Positions 8,286-17,037 of a DNA stretch of 64,000 nucleotides are shown here, in pieces (position 1 is the first letter of the stretch; every line of letters starts with the position of its first letter). Source of the DNA: Candidatus Methylacidiphilum fumarolicum (GTDB lineage Bacteria > Verrucomicrobiota > Verrucomicrobiia > Methylacidiphilales > Methylacidiphilaceae); the NCBI RefSeq assembly GCF_949774925.1, contig NZ_OX458932.1, positions 1,426,001 to 1,490,000 on the forward strand, given 5' to 3'. Under the pieces are notes generated by a model. It had not been told where the DNA came from. It did not search any database and saw only the letters and a program-made list of their open reading frames with translations. A program made the translations under genes and the position numbers.

Positions 8286-9524
8286 GTGAAAGAATTTTTT
8301 GATCGTTTGAAGTGTAAGGAATGCGGCAGAAGTTATCCTAAAGAAGCGCTTCATGTGTGTGAATTCGATTTTGGCCCTCTGGAGGCAACCTACCATTATC
8401 ATAAAATTAAAAAATATGTTTCCAGGCAAATGATCGAATCTGGGCCCTATTCGATGTGGAGATATGAACCCTTTCTTCCTTTGGAAGAGGAACCCACAGT
8501 TGGACTCCATACGGGAATGACACCGCTACTGGAAGCTAAAAGACTAGCCAAGATACTAGGGATCAAAGAACTCTATATTAAGAATGACACAGTCAACTTT
8601 CCTAGTCTTTCTTTCAAAGACAGAGTTGTTTCTGTTGCCCTTTCTCGAGCTAAAGAGCTTCATTATGAAGTCGTTTCCTGTGCTTCCACAGGAAATCTTG
8701 CCAACAGTCTGGCTGCCCACGCTGCTGCCAATGGATTTAAAAGTTACGTTCTTATTCCTGCCGATCTTGAGCCAGCAAAAGTCATTGGGAGTTTGGTCTA
8801 TAACACAAGGGTTATCGGTATCAAAGGCTCCTATGATAAAGTTAATAGGCTTTGTTCAGAAATTGCTGGCAAATATCGCTGGGCCTTTGTCAACGTCAAT
8901 TTTAGACCTTATTACGCTGAAGGTTCGAAAACGATGGGCTTTGAAATCTTAGAACAAATGGGATGGAAAATTCCTGATCACACTGTAATCTGTATGGCCA
9001 GCGGCTCTCTATTGACCAAAATCGATAAAGCTTATCAAGAAGCCATTCTCTGTGGGCTAGTGGAAGAAAAACCCTATGCTATTCACGGGGCCCAAGCCTC
9101 TGGTTGTAATCCCATTACGGCGGCCTTTAAAAAGGGAACGGATTTAATCAGGCCTATAGCCAATCCAAACACGATTGCAAAGTCTTTGGCTATTGGAACG
9201 CCTGCCGATGGTTATTATGCGATTCAGACGATTCGGCGAACTGGTGGATATGCTGAAGATGTTACTGATCAAGAAATTATTGAAGGCATAAAAATTTTGG
9301 CTGAAACTGAGGGTGTATTTGCTGAAACTGCTGGAGGTGTTACGGTAGGATGTGCAAAAAAATTGATCCAAAAAGGATACATACCCTTAGAAAGCCAGGT
9401 AGTTTTGTGTATTACAGGTAATGGTTTAAAAACTGCAGAAGTCCTCAAAGATCATTTAAATTCCATTGATGTGATTGACCCGCATATTCAAGATTTTGAC
9501 AAAGTAGTTGACTTTGAAAAGTAA
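8286..9524 (+). CDS. Threonine-synthase-like PLP enzyme under SAM riboswitch
   Basis: A fold-type II PLP enzyme of 412 residues, similar over its full length to threonine synthase, which turns O-phosphohomoserine into threonine. It has a short N-terminal zinc-ribbon-like head (CKECGRSYP ... HVCEF), the PLP lysine motif PSLSFKDR, ASTGNLANSLAAHAA for phosphate/carboxylate binding and GVTVGC near the end. GTG 8286 has AAAGGA 6 bases ahead. It is the first gene of an operon with a ThiS/MoaD-like sulfur carrier and a NIL-domain protein, behind a SAM riboswitch. That context suggests it may use O-phosphohomoserine and carrier-bound sulfur to make homocysteine. Ordinary threonine synthase remains possible. 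Confidence 0.85.
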   Translation: MKEFFDRLKCKECGRSYPKEALHVCEFDFGPLEATYHYHKIKKYVSRQMIESGPYSMWRYEPFLPLEEEPTVGLHTGMTPLLEAKRLAKILGIKELYIKNDTVNFPSLSFKDRVVSVALSRAKELHYEVVSCASTGNLANSLAAHAAANGFKSYVLIPADLEPAKVIGSLVYNTRVIGIKGSYDKVNRLCSEIAGKYRWAFVNVNFRPYYAEGSKTMGFEILEQMGWKIPDHTVICMASGSLLTKIDKAYQEAILCGLVEEKPYAIHGAQASGCNPITAAFKKGTDLIRPIANPNTIAKSLAIGTPADGYYAIQTIRRTGGYAEDVTDQEIIEGIKILAETEGVFAETAGGVTVGCAKKLIQKGYIPLESQVVLCITGNGLKTAEVLKDHLNSIDVIDPHIQDFDKVVDFEK

Positions 9525-9550
9525 AAAAAGCAAAGGAGTAATGAATAATT

Positions 9551-9841
9551 ATGAATACAACGCTAAACGACATCACTGTTAGGATTCCCACTCCACTTCG
9601 TGGACTAACTCAGAATAAAGAAGTTGTCTATGTTTCTGGAAAGACGATCAAAGAACTGCTGCTTAATTTAGAAACTCAATGTCCAGGGATTTTGAACCGC
9701 ATATGCAATGAAAAAGGGGAGATTAGGCGTTTTGTAAATGTTTATCTTAATGGGGAAGACATTCGATTTTTAAACGGTTTGGACACCCCACTCCAACAGA
9801 GGGATGAAGTAAGCATTGTCCCCGCTATTGCTGGGGGATAA
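9551..9841 (+). CDS. MoaD/ThiS-family sulfur carrier protein
   Basis: A ubiquitin-fold protein of 96 residues ending in Gly-Gly (VPAIAGG), the tail that an E1-like enzyme adenylates and converts to a thiocarboxylate. The central VYLNGEDIRFLNGLDTPL and DEVSIVPAIAGG blocks are typical of the MoaD/CysO group rather than of short ThiS. It has a GGAG Shine-Dalgarno before ATG 9551 and lies 26 bases after the threonine-synthase-like gene. No E1 or Mec-type peptidase gene lies in this window; the exposed GG means no trimming is needed. A role as sulfur donor for the operon's PLP enzyme is inferred. Confidence 0.85.
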   Translation: MNTTLNDITVRIPTPLRGLTQNKEVVYVSGKTIKELLLNLETQCPGILNRICNEKGEIRRFVNVYLNGEDIRFLNGLDTPLQQRDEVSIVPAIAGG

Positions 9842-9843
9842 AG

Positions 9844-10086
9844 ATGATCAAACAACGCTATTGGCTCAGTTTGGATGGACATCTCTGTAAGAGGCCTTTG
9901 ATATGGGAGTTGAGTAGGAATTTTGATCTCATTTTCAACATCCGAAATGCAAGTATCACTGGAGAAATTGGCATTATAGGTATTGAACTGGAAGGCAATC
10001 CAGAAGTTATTAAAGAGGCAGTTTCTTGGCTAGAGTCACAAGGGGTGCATGTAGAGCCTGTGGAGATCAGCACCATCGAAGGATAA
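9844..10086 (+). CDS. NIL-domain protein
   Basis: An 80-residue protein that is essentially a single NIL domain, the ferredoxin-like fold found at the end of the MetN methionine transporter ATPase and in small proteins linked to methionine and homocysteine formation. It shows the alternating beta-alpha pattern with NIRNASITGEIGIIGIELEG and a C-terminal strand VHVEPVEI. ATG 9844 begins 2 bases after the sulfur-carrier stop, so translation is probably coupled. As the last gene of a SAM-riboswitch operon it may bind methionine or SAM, or may help in sulfur transfer. Confidence 0.8.
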   Translation: MIKQRYWLSLDGHLCKRPLIWELSRNFDLIFNIRNASITGEIGIIGIELEGNPEVIKEAVSWLESQGVHVEPVEISTIEG

Positions 10087-10135
10087 GTTCAATGGAGATG
10101 GTATCGCTGAAGACTGTTTGAATAAAGCAAGCGAT

Positions 10136-10459
10136 TTACTCCACCCCAGCTTTAGGTTTGGCTGAAGTACTATTCGAGGCGCTGCTATCTCCACCAGTTG
10201 TTTTAGTTGTAGATGAAGCTTCCTTTTCTGCTTTGGCAGCTTTCATATAACTAGGGCTACGATAATCAGTAATATAGAAACCAGAACCTTTGAATAAGAG
10301 GCCCATCCCACCAGAGATAATTCGTTTAACTTCACCTTTTGCCCAGGGTTTCAAAACACAGCATTCTTCTGGGCAACAGAGCAAAGGTGGTTCGGTAATC
10401 GATTGGAAAATTTCAAATTCCTTACCACATTTACTACATTCGTATAAATAGGTTGGCAT
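10136..10459 (-). CDS. FmdB-family zinc-ribbon protein
   Basis: A small regulatory-type protein of 107 residues. The N-terminal MPTYLYECSKCGKEFEIFQ with a second Cys pair (LLCCPEECCVL) is the FmdB zinc-ribbon domain, first noted in a putative regulator of formamidase genes in methylotrophs. VKRIISGGMGLLFKGSGFYITDY is the conserved second half. The last 35 residues are a low-complexity Ser/Thr/Ala tail. It converges on the NIL-domain gene with a 49-base gap and follows the GreA fusion gene on the same strand. Its exact function is unknown. Confidence 0.85.
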   Translation of the reverse strand: MPTYLYECSKCGKEFEIFQSITEPPLLCCPEECCVLKPWAKGEVKRIISGGMGLLFKGSGFYITDYRSPSYMKAAKAEKEASSTTKTTGGDSSASNSTSAKPKAGVE

Positions 10460-10500
10460 CTGGATCCTTTCTTTGAGAAAAAATTGCTGTTAGTTAAGTT

Positions 10501-12340
10501 TCAAACAGAAGGGGCGTCGATCCATCGCGTTATTTTGTCAATCCTGATCTCTTTTGTGCTGCCATCCTCCATTGATACCTGAACCACATCCCCTGGTTTA
10601 TGACCCAGTAAAGACTGACCAAATGCCGCTAAATAAGAAATAATCCCCTTGCTTGGATTGCTATCCCATGCCCCTAGAATGGCTATAGAACTAGGAGTAT
10701 TAGTTTTCACATTCGTATAATGAACAACCGTTCCAATATTTACCACTGAAGTATCCACATCAGAAAAGTCCGTAGCCCTAGCCTTACTAATCATAGATTC
10801 TAGTTCGGCTTTCCTTCGCATTAACACTGCTTGCATTTCTTTAGCTGCTTTGTATTCATGATTCTCTCTGAGATCCCCATAGGACCTGGCATGCGCTATT
10901 TCCTTGCTATTTTCTGGAATCTTTTTCCTCACTAGCTCATCCAGCTCCCTTTTCTTTTCTTCCAAGCTACTCCAAGACACAATTAAGGTGTTTTCCCCTT
11001 CGATCCCACGATTTCCGCTAATCAATTCCTGAACTTCTGGTCTTACCTTTACAATAGCTCCTAGCAATGATCTCTTATCAAGTTCTCTAAAAACAGGGCT
11101 AAGGAGTACCGTACGGGTGATATCCTTGACATCATCCAGAGAAGAGGTAGACAGTAGCCCCTGGATCAGTCCTGTACCAGTAGTTAAAAGATCGTACAAT
11201 TTTTCAGCTTTCTTTCCAACCGAACCAAGTTCTCTTTCAAGAACATAAAGGATGCAATAAAAAAGATCAGAATTTAAAAGAGGCTGAAGCAGATTATTTC
11301 TATTTTTACAAAGCCAGTACAATAATTCAACGGATAGGGCTCTTTCTCTGATCAATCTATTAAATTTTTCAAGCAAAAGATCAGTCAACCCCGACTGCTC
11401 AAAAATCTTAACGATATTATCTGCCAATTTCCCATCCGCATTGATCAAAAGATCGAAAAACAGCTCAACAGGTTTATTCTTCCTCTCCCAAAGTAACCAT
11501 AAAACTCTCTCTTGGTTTATTGACGATAATCGTAAAAGGGAAGATAAAAGAAGATCATATTTTTCGGGAATATAAAAAAATAGATCTTCTTCCTTTTCAG
11601 AAGGCAGAGGAATTTTAGCTTTTTGGATAATTTCTTCTTTCAATAAAACAAAATCCAACGTAGGAAAAGAATCCTCCTTAGGCTGTTGCAATAGGCTTTC
11701 TATGCTTGTAACCACTTTCAAAGCTCGATCCTGATCATTCCAATTATCTATTTCTTTGAGTATTTTGTATAACGCATCAATCTTTTTTCGTGGAGGTAGT
11801 GCTGACTGAAGGGTTCCAATAAATAGGGAATAGTTATCGGGAGCTTTATCTAAAATAATAATAGGTTCAGATTTTTTAGAAGGAATACGGATCGAGGCAG
11901 ATTTTTTAATTATTTTTTTTGAATTTTCCCACCATTTCTTCCATTGGTCAGCAGAGATAACCTCAGGACAAAGAACAGCCTGTAAACGCTCTGGGGTAGC
12001 CTTTTGCCGAAAAGAAAGAACAAAAATCTTAATTATCTCTTCAGGATTCTCAAGAGAAAGTTTCTGTAAATAAGATAGCTTTTCTTCTTTCAAAACCAAC
12101 AAATGGTTAGAAGAAAGGACTGTGAGAGAAGTATAAGCAAAATCAAGAGCCAATTGATGCGAGGGCTTGCCTTTAAAATCAATGATCACACAATCATTAC
12201 TCTCATCTATCTTCTTGATCTTGCCTAATCCCCAACTCCGATGAATGCAAAAGACCCCTTCTTTAAAATTATTTGAATTAATAGTTTGTTCCCATTCGTC
12301 ATCCTCTTTACTAGAAATAATATCAATTAGTTCGGTTGTC
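10501..12340 (-). CDS. greA: GreA-type transcription elongation factor with long N-terminal extension
   Basis: The last 160 residues are a GreA/GreB factor: the coiled-coil finger with the conserved acidic tip (HARSYGDLRENHEYKAAKEMQ) followed by the FKBP-like domain (GTVVHYTNV ... SLLGHKPGDVVQVSMEDG). The factor rescues backtracked RNA polymerase by stimulating transcript cleavage. Ahead of it are about 450 residues unlike normal GreA (about 160 residues in total); similarly elongated GreA proteins are known from chlamydiae, which are in the same superphylum. The first 100 residues contain a tudor-like segment (GVFCIHRSWGLGKIKKID). ATG 12342 is preferred to the TTG at 12372; no clear Shine-Dalgarno. 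Confidence 0.85.
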
Positions 12341-12433
12341 ATATGATAATTAAATTTAATACATAGGAACAATTTAACAATAATAAAGAAGTTTAATTAA
12401 AATCAATCCAAGAAATTTTATTTTTCTCATTTT

Positions 12434-13120
12434 TTATTCCAAAGGAGAAGAGGGTTCAGAAAATAGGAAGCTACAGCAATAGCTCCCATAAGATCTATCC
12501 TCGATACGTCGCACAGGCACGCCTAAAACCTTTTCAAACATTCTTCTTTCGAATTTTTTTATTACTGGATACTTATCCAACAGGGCTAAAAGAGGATGAT
12601 GATATTCTATGATTTTTAACTCTTCCCCTTCCTCAATAACAAGCTTACCCATATATCCCCTTTCTTCTCTAAAACTCAGTAATTCTTTAGCTTTATCAAC
12701 TAAGCTCAACGCACTGACAGCCTGACTAAGACTTTCCCCATCCGTTCTATATATCCAATGGATCAGCCGATCAACCGCTAGGGACCCATAAATGGATTCT
12801 ATAGCTCTTAGCAGCTGCTCAGTAAAAGAAGAACAGTCTTTAGGAAAAAAAACCTCCGCTTTCTCCGTTAAGCAATAAACGATCTCCGGTCTTCCTACAG
12901 ATTTCTGCCTTTTACGGGTTTCTAAAAATCCTTCCTTTTCTAGTGATGCACAATGTTGTTTGACTCCCATGTACGAAAGATTGATTTTTTTAGTCAGTTC
13001 CCCTATGGAAAGTCCCGGGTTTATCTTTAATTCAAAAAGAATATTATAACGAGAATCTTTTATCAAATTGGATAAAAGGCTATTCATACTGTTTAAAGCT
13101 ACATTGGAATTGCATTGCAA
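12434..13120 (-). CDS. SufR-like winged-helix transcriptional regulator
   Basis: A 228-residue ArsR/DeoR-type regulator. The winged-helix head reads NILFELKINPGLSIGELTKKINLSYMGVKQHCASLEKEGFLETR, then a wing (KSVGRPEIVYCLTEKAE). The C-terminal half has ERGYMGKLV, LKIIEYHHPLLALLDKYPVIKKFE and a YCCSF block, the pattern of SufR and related proteins in which cysteines can hold an Fe-S cluster. It is divergent from serA across a 164-base AT-rich region, so it may control itself or serA; the ligand and target are not readable. Confidence 0.7.
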   Translation of the reverse strand: MQCNSNVALNSMNSLLSNLIKDSRYNILFELKINPGLSIGELTKKINLSYMGVKQHCASLEKEGFLETRKRQKSVGRPEIVYCLTEKAEVFFPKDCSSFTEQLLRAIESIYGSLAVDRLIHWIYRTDGESLSQAVSALSLVDKAKELLSFREERGYMGKLVIEEGEELKIIEYHHPLLALLDKYPVIKKFERRMFEKVLGVPVRRIEDRSYGSYCCSFLFSEPSSPLE

Positions 13121-13284
13121 AAATATTTGCTTAATAAAGCGATCTTTTTTTTATTGAAAAAATTTCAAAAAAAAGAAATGCTTTTATTCTTCTTTCCTTT
13201 TCAATGAATTTTTCTATGAAAAAGTGCAACTAACTTTTTAACAAATTCAATGTATTCGTAATGAATTTCAATGAGTAAATTATT

Positions 13285-14880
13285 ATGACTATTCCATATC
13301 ATATCCTTATCGCTGACCCTATTTCCAAAAAAGGGATTCTTGAATTAGAAACTTCTGGGCAAATTAGAATAGACGAAAAATATGGCTTAAAAGAACCCGA
13401 TCTTCTTTCCATCATTTCTGAATACGATGGTGTGATTGTCCGCAGTCAGACGAAAATATCTCGAAAGGTTATCGAAGCAGGAAAAAAGCTAAAGGTCATT
13501 GGGAGAGCGGGTGTGGGTATTGATAATGTTGATGTCGAAGCAGCAACAGAAAATGGGATAGTAGTGATGAACACCCCCGGAGGCAATACAATTGCCACAG
13601 CCGAACATACCTTTTCCCTGCTTCTTGCTCTTGCCAGAAATGTTCCCCAAGCCCATGTATCCATGCAACGTGGAGAATGGAAACGAAAAAATTTTGAAGG
13701 CGTAGAGCTTTTTGGAAAAGTCCTAGGTATTATTGGGCTTGGGAGAGTTGGAATGGAAGTAGCCAAACGAGCACTTGCCTTTGGCATGAAAGTTAAATGC
13801 TTCGATCCCTACCTCTCGCCCACGAAGGTGAAAAACCTCCAAGTGGAACTTGTCAACAATTTGGAAGAGCTCTTTTTTGATTTGGATTTTCTTTCCCTTC
13901 ATGTCCCTCTTACCTCTGAAACCGAAGGGATTATCAACAAGGAAAACTTAAAAAAATGCAAACAGGGAATCAGGCTTGTCAATTGTGCCCGTGGCGGGTT
14001 AATCCGGATTGAAGATTTGCTGGAGCTGCTTAAATCAGGGTGGGTAGCAGGAGCCGCACTCGATGTCTATGATCCTGAACCTCCGCCTGCTGACTTTCCT
14101 CTACGCGGACTGCCTAATGTTATTCTCACCCCTCATTTGGCTGCATCCACAGTCGAAGCACAGGAAAATGTTGGGACCGAAATCGCAGGCATGATCATAG
14201 ACTTCTTTTGCCATGGCATAATCCGGAATGCTGTTAATGTTCCGAGTGTTGATCCGAAAGTACTTTCCATTCTTAGTCCTTACATGGCTCTAGGCGAAAA
14301 GCTGGGAATTTTTATGAGCCAGTGGATTCCCAACCGAATTGACGAGCTGGTTATCTATTTCTCAGGAAAAATCAATGAATATGATACAAGTCCACTGACT
14401 CGTGCTGTTTTAAAGGGATATTTGCGAAAAGTCGCTGGCAAAGAAGTCAACGAGGTCAATGTCATGTTCTTAATTAACACCCTCGGCATCAATGTCAAAG
14501 AAGTCAAAATGAGTAGTGCCGGAGAGTTCACCGAGATTATTGGCATTGAAGCCAAAACTGATGGACTTGTCTTTCAAGCTGCCTCAACTTTCTATGGGAA
14601 GTCACACAGACTCGTGCAACTCAATTTCAATCCCATTGAAGCCTCTATGGAGGGAATTCTTCTATTGCTCGAAAACAAAGACAGGCCAGGAATCGTTGGC
14701 AAAGTTGGGACTATCCTTGGAGAACACGCCGTCAATATTGCAGCGATGTCTCTTGCCCGAGCAAAGGCCCAAGAAAAGGCAATTAGCATACTCAACTTGG
14801 ACAACATCCCAAGTCCTGAAGTCTTAGCTCAGATACGCAATACGGAAGATATTTATAATGTGAGGTTAATTTCTCTATGA
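13285..14880 (+). CDS. serA: D-3-phosphoglycerate dehydrogenase
   Basis: First step of serine synthesis: oxidation of 3-phosphoglycerate, which the Calvin cycle encoded downstream supplies. At 531 residues it is the long form, with a substrate/NAD domain (GRAGVGIDNVDVEAAT, the Rossmann GKVLGIIGLGRVGMEVAKRA, NCARGGLI, TPHLAASTVEAQ), an intervening ASB domain and a C-terminal ACT domain (LLLLENKDRPGIVGKVGTIL) for serine feedback. ATG 13285 is clear although no strong ribosome site is visible. The gene diverges from the SufR-like regulator. Confidence 0.93.
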   Translation: MTIPYHILIADPISKKGILELETSGQIRIDEKYGLKEPDLLSIISEYDGVIVRSQTKISRKVIEAGKKLKVIGRAGVGIDNVDVEAATENGIVVMNTPGGNTIATAEHTFSLLLALARNVPQAHVSMQRGEWKRKNFEGVELFGKVLGIIGLGRVGMEVAKRALAFGMKVKCFDPYLSPTKVKNLQVELVNNLEELFFDLDFLSLHVPLTSETEGIINKENLKKCKQGIRLVNCARGGLIRIEDLLELLKSGWVAGAALDVYDPEPPPADFPLRGLPNVILTPHLAASTVEAQENVGTEIAGMIIDFFCHGIIRNAVNVPSVDPKVLSILSPYMALGEKLGIFMSQWIPNRIDELVIYFSGKINEYDTSPLTRAVLKGYLRKVAGKEVNEVNVMFLINTLGINVKEVKMSSAGEFTEIIGIEAKTDGLVFQAASTFYGKSHRLVQLNFNPIEASMEGILLLLENKDRPGIVGKVGTILGEHAVNIAAMSLARAKAQEKAISILNLDNIPSPEVLAQIRNTEDIYNVRLISL

Positions 14881-14920
14881 TTTTCTTTGTTTTTAAAAGG
14901 AAAAATGCTAAAGTTTTCTT

Positions 14921-15304
14921 GTGAAACGTATTGCAGGATCATTATTCTTCCTTTTTTTTGTAAGCTTTCCCTTTTTGCTTCCTGCAGCCAATACACAGAA
15001 AAGTGATCCTGAAATTTCACAAGCTAAAAAAATTGAAAAGAAACCAAAACCTATTCCTATCAAGCCCGCACCAGAAAAGGCAAAAAAAGCCCCTACCCTT
15101 CTCCCTCCTCGGGCTACGGGCATTATTCCCGAAGGGATAAGACAAGGGCCTCAAATTATTAATCCATTGGCTCCAAAAGAAATGGGATATGGGCAAAAGT
15201 TCATGGCAAAGGATCCAAGACAGCCTCATCCTACGTGGACGATCAATAGTACAGAGGTCATGACTCCTGGAGGAGGCCTGGAACTATTTACATGGGAGTG
15301 GTAA
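14921..15304 (+). CDS. Exported Lys/Pro-rich protein of unknown function
   Basis: A 127-residue protein with a standard signal peptide (MKRIAGSLFFLFFVSFPFLLPAA), then a positively charged Lys/Pro-rich linker (KKIEKKPKPIPIKPAPEKAKK) and a short conserved-looking tail. GTG 14921 is the only start that gives the signal peptide; the nearby ATG 14905 is in another frame that soon closes. It follows serA by 40 bases and overlaps the next gene by 13 bases, so it is probably part of one transcript. I do not recognise the family. Confidence 0.6.
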   Translation: MKRIAGSLFFLFFVSFPFLLPAANTQKSDPEISQAKKIEKKPKPIPIKPAPEKAKKAPTLLPPRATGIIPEGIRQGPQIINPLAPKEMGYGQKFMAKDPRQPHPTWTINSTEVMTPGGGLELFTWEW

Positions 15305-15666
15305 AAAAAATCTGCATTAAGCGCGTTTACGAAGAGCCTTCTGCACAAGATGGGTACAGGATCCTTGTTGATAGGTTGTGGCCCAGAGGAGTGCACAAAG
15401 AACAATTAAAAATCGATTTTTGGGCAAAAGATTGGGCCCCTTCGGATGAATTGAGAAAATGGTTTGCTCATGATCCTCAAAAATGGGAGGCATTTTCGAA
15501 AAAGTATATAGAAGAACTTATCAGTAAAGAAAATGCTATCAAAGAGCACTTAAGCAATTGTCCTTCTCCAACTGTTACTCTCCTCTACAGTGCTAAAGAC
15601 ACGGTGCATAATCAGGCAGTCGTTTTAAAATCTTTTATTGAAACAAAACTCAAAGATATTGCCTAG
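15292..15666 (+). CDS. DUF488 family protein
   Basis: A 124-residue protein of the DUF488/YeaO family. The diagnostic start is IKRVYEEPSAQDGYRILVDRLWPRGVHKE, followed by DFWAKDWAPSDELRKWFAHDPQKWEAF and a TLLYSAKD block near the end. No biochemical function is established for the family. Its start lies inside the last codons of the exported-protein gene, and its stop overlaps the end of the convergent HAD phosphatase gene by a few bases. Confidence 0.85.
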   Translation: MGVVKKICIKRVYEEPSAQDGYRILVDRLWPRGVHKEQLKIDFWAKDWAPSDELRKWFAHDPQKWEAFSKKYIEELISKENAIKEHLSNCPSPTVTLLYSAKDTVHNQAVVLKSFIETKLKDIA

Positions 15667-16367
15667 GCAGGATTAAGGAGCGAATCGAGCAAGGAAACAT
15701 TAAGCCTAGATATGTCAGCTGTTACAAAGACCGCTCCTTTGAAATCTGCACATGATGTATAATCATTAGGAACGGCAACACATTTTATCCCTGCTTTCAA
15801 TGCGCAACGTAATCCGTTCATAGAATCTTCTATGGCAATAACCTGTTCTGCTCCTAAGCCCAGCTCTTCTAGACATTTCCTATAAAGGGGGGAGTCTGAA
15901 GCTGTTTTCGTTCCAGCTCTTTTCCCTAGAATAGGATGAATATGAGGCCTTAATTCAGGCAGATGGCGAATAAGAAAGGCTTCTATTTGTTCTTCAATTG
16001 AGATAGAAACAATAGCAATAGCTATTCTCTCCTGCAAGGCTTGCTCAATTAATTCCTTTATACCTTCTCTTAATCGTGCCTTATGGACATGTTTTTCAAT
16101 ATAAAGTTTTTTTTTCGTTTCAGCCCAAAGATTCGATATTTTTTTTAATTCTTCCTCCGCTACCGAAGGATACAATTGTCTATAAGCGTGCTCCATCCTT
16201 GCTTGATTACCAGGCAATTCAAGCAGAGCTATAAATTCTTCCCAAGACCATTGGATAGGTATACCGAGTGTTCTAAATGCTTCATTACATGCAGGCAGAT
16301 GCGCTTCCTTTTCGCTGAAGGCTATCGTTCCATCAAAATCAAGAATGATTGCTTTTAGCCTGCGCAT
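15663..16367 (-). CDS. HAD-superfamily sugar-phosphate phosphatase, CbbY-like
   Basis: HAD hydrolase of 234 residues with motif I DFDGTIAFSE, motif II region IAIVSIS, a Lys in GKRAGTKTAS and motif IV IEDSMNGLRCALKAG. The helical cap starts HLPACNEAFRTLGIPIQWSWEEF, the pattern of CbbY and beta-phosphoglucomutase relatives. CbbY destroys xylulose-1,5-bisphosphate, a RuBisCO inhibitor made by misfire, and the gene lies just past the Calvin cycle operon on the same strand with only the phosphoglycerate-mutase-like gene between. That role is inferred from family and neighbourhood. Confidence 0.75.
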   Translation of the reverse strand: MRRLKAIILDFDGTIAFSEKEAHLPACNEAFRTLGIPIQWSWEEFIALLELPGNQARMEHAYRQLYPSVAEEELKKISNLWAETKKKLYIEKHVHKARLREGIKELIEQALQERIAIAIVSISIEEQIEAFLIRHLPELRPHIHPILGKRAGTKTASDSPLYRKCLEELGLGAEQVIAIEDSMNGLRCALKAGIKCVAVPNDYTSCADFKGAVFVTADISRLNVSLLDSLLNPA

Positions 16368-16382
16368 GCACTTACTACTCTT

Positions 16383-16985
16383 TTAGCAATTCGAGAGGCA
16401 CTTTTCAATGACCTGTGAAGATACAATGGATAGGTTTTGGGGCAATGTTGTTTCGATAATTTCTTTTTTGAAATGATTTAGCTCTAACCCTTGAAGCGCG
16501 CACCGTAAAAGGGAGCATATATATTTATGGATAATGACCAGAACATTCTTCTCCTCGTCATTTTCTTTATAAATAGCAAGGATGGTGCTAAGAATCCTCC
16601 TTTGTGCTGTAAACACATCTTCTTTACTGCCAGGAACCAGAGGCACATTCCTTGGATCTTCAATCCATTGCAGATATAAAGAAGGTTTTAGAGCAGAAAG
16701 TTCTAGAGCTGTTTTCCCTTCCCACTCCCCCATATCCATTTCCAATAGACCATCTCTTGTTTCGTAGGGTACTTCCAGAGCGGTGGCATAAATTGTAGCT
16801 GTCTGCCTTCCTCTTGTCAAAGGACTCGAATAAATTTTACTAATCTTCAATGCTTCCAGGAAGCCAACATTCATTTTTGCTTCCTCAATCCCAATTTCAC
16901 ATAAAGGAATATCCGTACGACCCTGAATTCTGTGCTCTAGATTCCAAGCGGTCTTACAATGCCGCGCCAAATAGAGATTACCCAT
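16383..16985 (-). CDS. Histidine phosphatase (phosphoglycerate-mutase-like)
   Basis: A 200-residue member of the histidine phosphatase superfamily. The catalytic motif near the N-terminus is ARHCKTAWN (family form RHGET), followed by RIQGRTDIPLCEIG, YSSPLTRGRQTA and EMDMGEWEGKTALE. The second catalytic His sits in VLVIIHKYICSLLRC, where VSHG is usual. The two departures, Cys-Lys for Gly-Glu and Lys for Gly after His, may change substrate or rate. It lies between cbbT and the CbbY-like gene and could act on a sugar phosphate; the substrate is unknown. Confidence 0.75.
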   Translation of the reverse strand: MGNLYLARHCKTAWNLEHRIQGRTDIPLCEIGIEEAKMNVGFLEALKISKIYSSPLTRGRQTATIYATALEVPYETRDGLLEMDMGEWEGKTALELSALKPSLYLQWIEDPRNVPLVPGSKEDVFTAQRRILSTILAIYKENDEEKNVLVIIHKYICSLLRCALQGLELNHFKKEIIETTLPQNLSIVSSQVIEKCLSNC

Positions 16986-17037
16986 CTTATTAAAAAAGAA
17001 TATAGGCCTCTAGAAATCAAGGACTTGTCCAGTAACC

